DNA from: Acidimicrobiales bacterium
GTDB lineage: Bacteria; Actinomycetota; Acidimicrobiia; Acidimicrobiales; AC-14
Assembly (NCBI GenBank): GCA_025463925.1
Contig: JAODBK010000073.1
Span: forward strand, 1-64,000
Direction of reading: 5' to 3'
DNA length: 64,000 nt
Part shown: positions 60,128 to 64,000 of the stretch, piece after piece
Layout of the letters: each line of letters starts with the position of its first letter
Numbering within the stretch: position 1 is the stretch's first letter
Program-made: the position numbers and the translations under genes
The notes under the pieces: generated by a model
The model's database searches: none
What the model saw: the letters and a program-made list of their open reading frames with translations, nothing else
What the model was told of the DNA's origin: nothing

Positions 60128-63118
60128 TTACTTCTCGGAAGAGCTCGGGACGAAGAAGCGGCCGATCAGCGGCAGCTCCCAGAACGATTCGGCGCGGGCG
60201 ACCGCCATCGCGGAGGCGAGGAGGTGCTCGGGCGAGTCGTACACCGCATACCGCGGCCGCCAGTCCGGGTCGTACTTCGCGTTGAAGTACCAGAGCGACT
60301 CGATCTGCATCGACTCGCTCATCTTCTGGAGGAGCCACCGCTCCACCCGCTGCGTCATCGAGTCGCCGGACTCGCCGGCCAGCACGGCGCGCATGGTTGC
60401 GAAGTTGAGGGCCAGGCCCCGGCAGCCGCGCTGGCGCAGGTGGTTGATCGTCTCCACGACGACGAAGTCGGTCACGCCATTGGGGATCGCGTCGGCGTCG
60501 CAGCTGCCGTCGTCGGCATCGCCGTCGTCGGCCCGGCGCATCAGGTCGAGCGAGTAACCCTCGATGTCGGCCGCCGGCACGTATTGGCAGAACGCCGCCG
60601 GCTCTCCGCCCGGACCGAACGCCACCGCCAGGAGGAGGCCCTTGTCGTCGGGATGGAAGACGCGGCCCAGCGTCATCGAAAAGCCGCGCTCCACGTCGCC
60701 CTTCCGGCTCTTGCCCATGAGCGCGGTCAGCTGCGACTCGAGGCCGGCCGGAAGGTTGGCCGGGTCGTGGAAGGCGATGGTGTAGCCGCGCTTGGCGACG
60801 CGGTTCACCGCCTGGCGGAGCCCCTTGGCCCGACCACCCTCCAGCGAGAAACGCGTGATGTCGACGACCGCCTCGTCGCCGACGTAGAGGTCGTGCATGC
60901 CCGCGGCCCGGTAGATCGGGAGCCACGACTCGCTCGCGCCCATGACCGCGATCGGCCACGCGTGCTCGTCAGCGAAGCGCCGGAAGGCGTTCCACACCTC
61001 GGTCCGTTCGGCTTCCGGCCCGATCGGGTCGGGCGAGACCAGTGCGATCCCACCGACGACCGCGTACGCGACCACGCTGGCACCGGAGAAGAAGTAGCTC
61101 TTGTCGTCGCGCAGCGCGAAGTACGCCAGCGTGTCGCCTCCGAAGCGCGCGACGACGTCGCGCGCCCGGGCCCGGTCGTCGTGGCCCTGGTGGCGGTGGA
61201 CGACGACCGGCCGGAACACGATCCAACCGGCGGCCAGGACGAGGCCGACGGACAGCGCCACGAGGACCGGCGCCATCAGGCCGTCGACCCGGCCCGGCAC
61301 GTTGTACACGCTCGACCCGACCATGCGTGAGAGCACGTCGAGCACGGCGCGACCGATTGGCGGCCGCGGCTGGTCACGATGCACCAGCTCGACCGCGGCG
61401 GTCGCGCTGATGACCGCGACCGCGGCGCCCGCGACCAGCGTGACGAGGCCGCGGACCACCGCCGGCGGGTCGGTACGGGCGCGGAAGGCGCGACGGTTCA
61501 ACCAGAGATACCCGACGATGGCCAGCGTGCCCAGCGAGTCCTCGACGTCGACGCCCTTCAGCAGATGCAGCCCCGCCGACCCCACGAGCAGGCCCATGGC
61601 GAGCTGCCACGCGTGGCGCTGGCCACCACGGACCCCGCGGGCCAGCACCAGCAGCGCGAGCCCGGCGAGGGCGACGAGCGCGGCCGCCGTCTGGGCGGTG
61701 GTGAGCGGGACCGCGTCCTTCGCGACCTCGGACCAGCTGCGGAACGGCGGGCTGACGGCGGACGTGATGTTCACGATGCCGGCGAGCGCGATCGCGCCGG
61801 CCGCGATCCGCCGGGCCCGCTTGATCTTCCGCATCGGCGGGACGACCTCGGGCCACGACGGGCCCTGCGGGAACGCGGCCACGACGGCCGGCCGCGGTTC
61901 GGCGCGGAGCGGCTGGGCGGCGAGCCGCTCGACGCGCGTACCGCCCGGCAGATCGCCGGCGGCGTGGATGAGGCGCGCGTGCAAGTCGGCGCCGGCCTCC
62001 ATCTCGACCCATGAGATCTGCCGCTGCGGCAGGTACACCGGCGGCAGACCGAGCCGCGCCGAACGCTCCCGGACGTGGTCGGACGACGAACCGGCGTTGG
62101 CGTAGAACGCGTCGCCCATCACCGTGAGCTCCGGCTGATGGGTGTGGCCGGTGACCAGCGCGGCGTAGCCGCGCGGCACGAGGGCGCGGGCGGCGGCGCG
62201 GGCCGCCTCGTTGCCACGCTGCCGGCGCGAGGCGAACCCCATGTCGGCGGCCGCGGCCCACACCCGCCGGGCCGCGAACACCAGGCCGGCGGCGACGATG
62301 AGGACGTCGGCCACCACCGCCAGGCTGATCAGCGCGGTGCGCCGGGCCAGCCAGGCGGCGTCGCGCTGACCGCCGCGGTCGATGAGCGCATACACCAGCG
62401 GGACCTTCAGGAGGACTGCGAGCGCGAGCGGCACCAGCAGCCACCACACGTGCCGGGCCAACCGCCGGTAGGTCGTGCGAGAGGCGACGAACTCCGGGTA
62501 TGCGACCGGGTCGTCGAGATCGGTGACGCCATCCAGCCAGGCCCGGCCGTCGGCGGCAAGGGCCGGCGCGATCTCGGTGACCACGTGCTGGCCGAACGGC
62601 GTGTCGTTCGGATTGCGCGGGTCGGCGAAGGAGTTGTGCGGGTCGTACTGGTGACCGTGTTCCACGCGCACGCGCCGCTCGCCCCGCCCGGTCTCGATGA
62701 CGATGTCGAGCGCGAACGCCACCTCGGCGCCGAGGCACTTGCGGAGCTTCGTGACCTGCCGCTCGTCCCATCCGAGACGGCTGTCGTGCGTCCCCGGCAG
62801 CACGACCAGGCGGTGGTCGGCCTCCCCGCTGAAGGTGGTGAGCGCCGCCTTCAGCCGCGGGTGCGCCGACAGGATGATCTCGACGTCGAGGTTCGGGCCG
62901 GCGAGCAAGTCGAACACGTCTCCGGCGAGCACGACCAGGCCGGGCCCCACCCAACCCTCGATGGCCCGGGCCACCTCGGACGACGTTGCCGTCGACCCGG
63001 CCGTCGCCGACGGCCCGAGATGCATGTCGCTGGCCACCAGCACCTTGCCCCCGGCGGGGACTGCGACCTCCACCTGGTCCGGCACGAGCACGTCGACCGG
63101 TGCGTCCACCGGCCCCAT
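60128..63118 (-). CDS. Metallophosphoesterase - transmembrane - MprF-like fusion
   Basis: A 996-residue membrane protein from ATG 63118. Residues 25-375 hold a calcineurin-like phosphoesterase with every metal motif: SDMHLG (D31, H33), GDVFD (D67), GTHD (H111), EHGHQYD and GHTH (H325, H327). Two transmembrane helices (about 223-247 and 262-283) are inserted within it. Residues 430-640 carry several more helices. Residues 650-996 match the MprF/LPG synthetase domain (DUF2156: VVARFGGDTLAYFAL, YFFS, VSPDPIG, LWYFNAKYDPDWRPRYAVY), which transfers amino acids from tRNA to phosphatidylglycerol. The pair suggests lipid remodelling at the membrane. Confidence 0.85.
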   Translation of the reverse strand: MGPVDAPVDVLVPDQVEVAVPAGGKVLVASDMHLGPSATAGSTATSSEVARAIEGWVGPGLVVLAGDVFDLLAGPNLDVEIILSAHPRLKAALTTFSGEADHRLVVLPGTHDSRLGWDERQVTKLRKCLGAEVAFALDIVIETGRGERRVRVEHGHQYDPHNSFADPRNPNDTPFGQHVVTEIAPALAADGRAWLDGVTDLDDPVAYPEFVASRTTYRRLARHVWWLLVPLALAVLLKVPLVYALIDRGGQRDAAWLARRTALISLAVVADVLIVAAGLVFAARRVWAAAADMGFASRRQRGNEAARAAARALVPRGYAALVTGHTHQPELTVMGDAFYANAGSSSDHVRERSARLGLPPVYLPQRQISWVEMEAGADLHARLIHAAGDLPGGTRVERLAAQPLRAEPRPAVVAAFPQGPSWPEVVPPMRKIKRARRIAAGAIALAGIVNITSAVSPPFRSWSEVAKDAVPLTTAQTAAALVALAGLALLVLARGVRGGQRHAWQLAMGLLVGSAGLHLLKGVDVEDSLGTLAIVGYLWLNRRAFRARTDPPAVVRGLVTLVAGAAVAVISATAAVELVHRDQPRPPIGRAVLDVLSRMVGSSVYNVPGRVDGLMAPVLVALSVGLVLAAGWIVFRPVVVHRHQGHDDRARARDVVARFGGDTLAYFALRDDKSYFFSGASVVAYAVVGGIALVSPDPIGPEAERTEVWNAFRRFADEHAWPIAVMGASESWLPIYRAAGMHDLYVGDEAVVDITRFSLEGGRAKGLRQAVNRVAKRGYTIAFHDPANLPAGLESQLTALMGKSRKGDVERGFSMTLGRVFHPDDKGLLLAVAFGPGGEPAAFCQYVPAADIEGYSLDLMRRADDGDADDGSCDADAIPNGVTDFVVVETINHLRQRGCRGLALNFATMRAVLAGESGDSMTQRVERWLLQKMSESMQIESLWYFNAKYDPDWRPRYAVYDSPEHLLASAMAVARAESFWELPLIGRFFVPSSSEK

Positions 63119-63126
63119 TGTCGCGG

Positions 63127-63813
63127 CTATTGGCCGGCCTCGTCGCGCCACACCGGCCCGCGGGGCGGGTCGAACACCACGTCCACCGGCTCACCCCGGA
63201 GCGCCTTGAACGCGGCCACGCCCCACCGCTCGATGCCCGCCAGCGGCTCGGGCAGCGCGTCCTCGGCGAACCAGCCGACGTCGGCACACTCGAGCGGGTG
63301 GGCCCGGAGCGAGCCGCCGACGGCGCGGCAGTGGAACACGATCGAGTACAGCGGTGTGCGGGTGAAGCCGAGCCGGAGCCCGTCGAGCACCGCGAGGATG
63401 CGGACCGGCTCGGCCAGGATGCCCGTCTCCTCCTCCACCTCCTTCACCGCGACCTCCGACGGCGAGTAACCGACGTCGGCCCACCCCGTCGGGTAGAGCC
63501 ACACGCCGGAGTCCGCCCGCTGCACCAACAGCACCTCGCCGCGGTCGTTGCCCACGACCGCGCCGACGGCGACCTTGGGCGTGACGTACCCGGCGACGCC
63601 CTCGCCAACCGCAGCGAGCCAGTCGTCGAAGATCGCTTCCGCCTCGGCCTCGTGCCCGGCGGCGACGCGGATGTCGGCCGCGACCTTCAGCACCTCCTCG
63701 AATCGCTCCCGCTCGTACAAGCTCTGCGTGAAACCCAGGCCGGTGCGCGCGATCCCGGCGAGCGACTCGCCCCACCGGAGCAGGTCCCGGGCGGAGACGG
63801 GGTGCGGGTCCAC
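63127..63813 (-). CDS. NUDIX hydrolase with NUDIX-N domain
   Basis: A 228-residue protein starting at GTG 63813. Residues 1-65 are the helical N-terminal domain found in a subgroup of pyrophosphatases (ARDLLRWGESLAGIARTG). The Nudix box reads GWADVGYSPSEVAVKEVEEE then TG: the first Glu of the consensus is Tyr and the Arg is Lys, while the metal-binding EEE is kept. It likely hydrolyses a nucleoside diphosphate-linked compound. It lies eight bases upstream of the phosphoesterase-MprF gene on the same strand. Confidence 0.85.
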   Translation of the reverse strand: MDPHPVSARDLLRWGESLAGIARTGLGFTQSLYERERFEEVLKVAADIRVAAGHEAEAEAIFDDWLAAVGEGVAGYVTPKVAVGAVVGNDRGEVLLVQRADSGVWLYPTGWADVGYSPSEVAVKEVEEETGILAEPVRILAVLDGLRLGFTRTPLYSIVFHCRAVGGSLRAHPLECADVGWFAEDALPEPLAGIERWGVAAFKALRGEPVDVVFDPPRGPVWRDEAGQ

Positions 63814-63823
63814 TCGTCAGGCG

Positions 63824-64000
63824 TTACGCCTGCGCGACCACCAGCCGCGAGTCCTGCGCGAGCTGGTCGACCTGATCGTGGATGGTGAAGATGCCCGCCT
63901 TGTCCGCCTTGAAGCTGACGAGCTCGTGCGCGCTCGGCGCGATCGTCTTCGAGACGCCGTATCCCTCGATGCTGAACCCGCGCGGCTGGGTGGTGTTGTT
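63824..64000 (-). CDS. Cupredoxin-like protein, C-terminal fragment
   Basis: Only the last 58 codons are in view, ending at TAA 63824. The strand pattern GFSIEGYGVSKTIAP, HELVSFKADKAGIFTIHDQ fits the C-terminal half of a cupredoxin/COX2-like domain. The usual copper-binding Cys after the penultimate strand is missing (TIHDQ instead of a C-x-x-x-H motif), so it may not bind copper. The 5' part lies beyond the window. Confidence 0.55.
   Translation of the reverse strand, partial: NNTTQPRGFSIEGYGVSKTIAPSAHELVSFKADKAGIFTIHDQVDQLAQDSRLVVAQA

Overview
The window is high-GC, densely coded actinobacterial DNA, most likely from the class Acidimicrobiia or a near relative. The reasons are a DUF222/HNH protein, a UdgX-type glycosylase, Ku/LigD-type end joining, an lhr-nei pair, PAC2, LLM-class flavoenzymes and the coproporphyrin-type heme genes. 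No rRNA, tRNA, CRISPR array, integrase or transposase was found. No gene-free stretch exceeds about 200 bases. The assignment rests on gene content only, because no database search was possible.

Left part (1-24.4 kb): the 3' end of a DUF222/HNH gene; a small membrane protein, ApbE and a ferric-reductase-like heme membrane protein; an O-methyltransferase; divergent secreted PLC-like and propeller-like proteins; two short-chain/epimerase-type dehydrogenases; a membrane cupredoxin next to a large FtsX-type permease; an uncharacterised 373-residue protein, an amidohydrolase and MurD; a secreted Asp-box protein divergent from a soluble GAF histidine kinase; UdgX; an LLM flavoenzyme; a lipoprotein coupled to an alkylsulfatase-like metallo-beta-lactamase; oligoendopeptidase F; and a Thr-rich secreted protein.

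Middle (24.4-42.6 kb): thiC under a TPP riboswitch; a MauE-like protein; an alpha/beta hydrolase; then overlapping hemE, hemH (cpfC) and hemY (cgoX), closed by a strong bidirectional terminator. From 31.6 to 40.4 kb eight genes run on one strand with tiny gaps or overlaps: an aldehyde dehydrogenase, a split NHEJ set (ligase domain, Ku, polymerase domain), an Lnt homologue, and a glycosyltransferase/methyltransferase/prenyltransferase-like trio. A second methyltransferase and cobT converge on that run.

Right part (42.6-64 kb): GtrA; a GH1 glucosidase divergent from a TesB thioesterase across a palindromic promoter; GNAT and PIG-L enzymes; a DapB-like reductase; an SRPBCC protein beside a truncated arsR; an RHH/MazF toxin-antitoxin pair; a CBS-citrate synthase fusion; an MFS transporter; nei and lhr; PAC2; an M1 peptidase; a metallophosphoesterase-MprF fusion; a NUDIX hydrolase; and the end of a cupredoxin-like gene.

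Recurring signals: many start codons have a TAnnnT box ending 6-9 bases upstream and no Shine-Dalgarno sequence, which suggests common leaderless transcription. Best candidates for something undescribed are the phosphoesterase-MprF fusion, the glycosyltransferase/methyltransferase/prenyltransferase cluster, the CBS-citrate synthase fusion, an AUU-initiated nei, a Ser-for-Cys Lnt, and a palindromic in-frame insertion in lhr.
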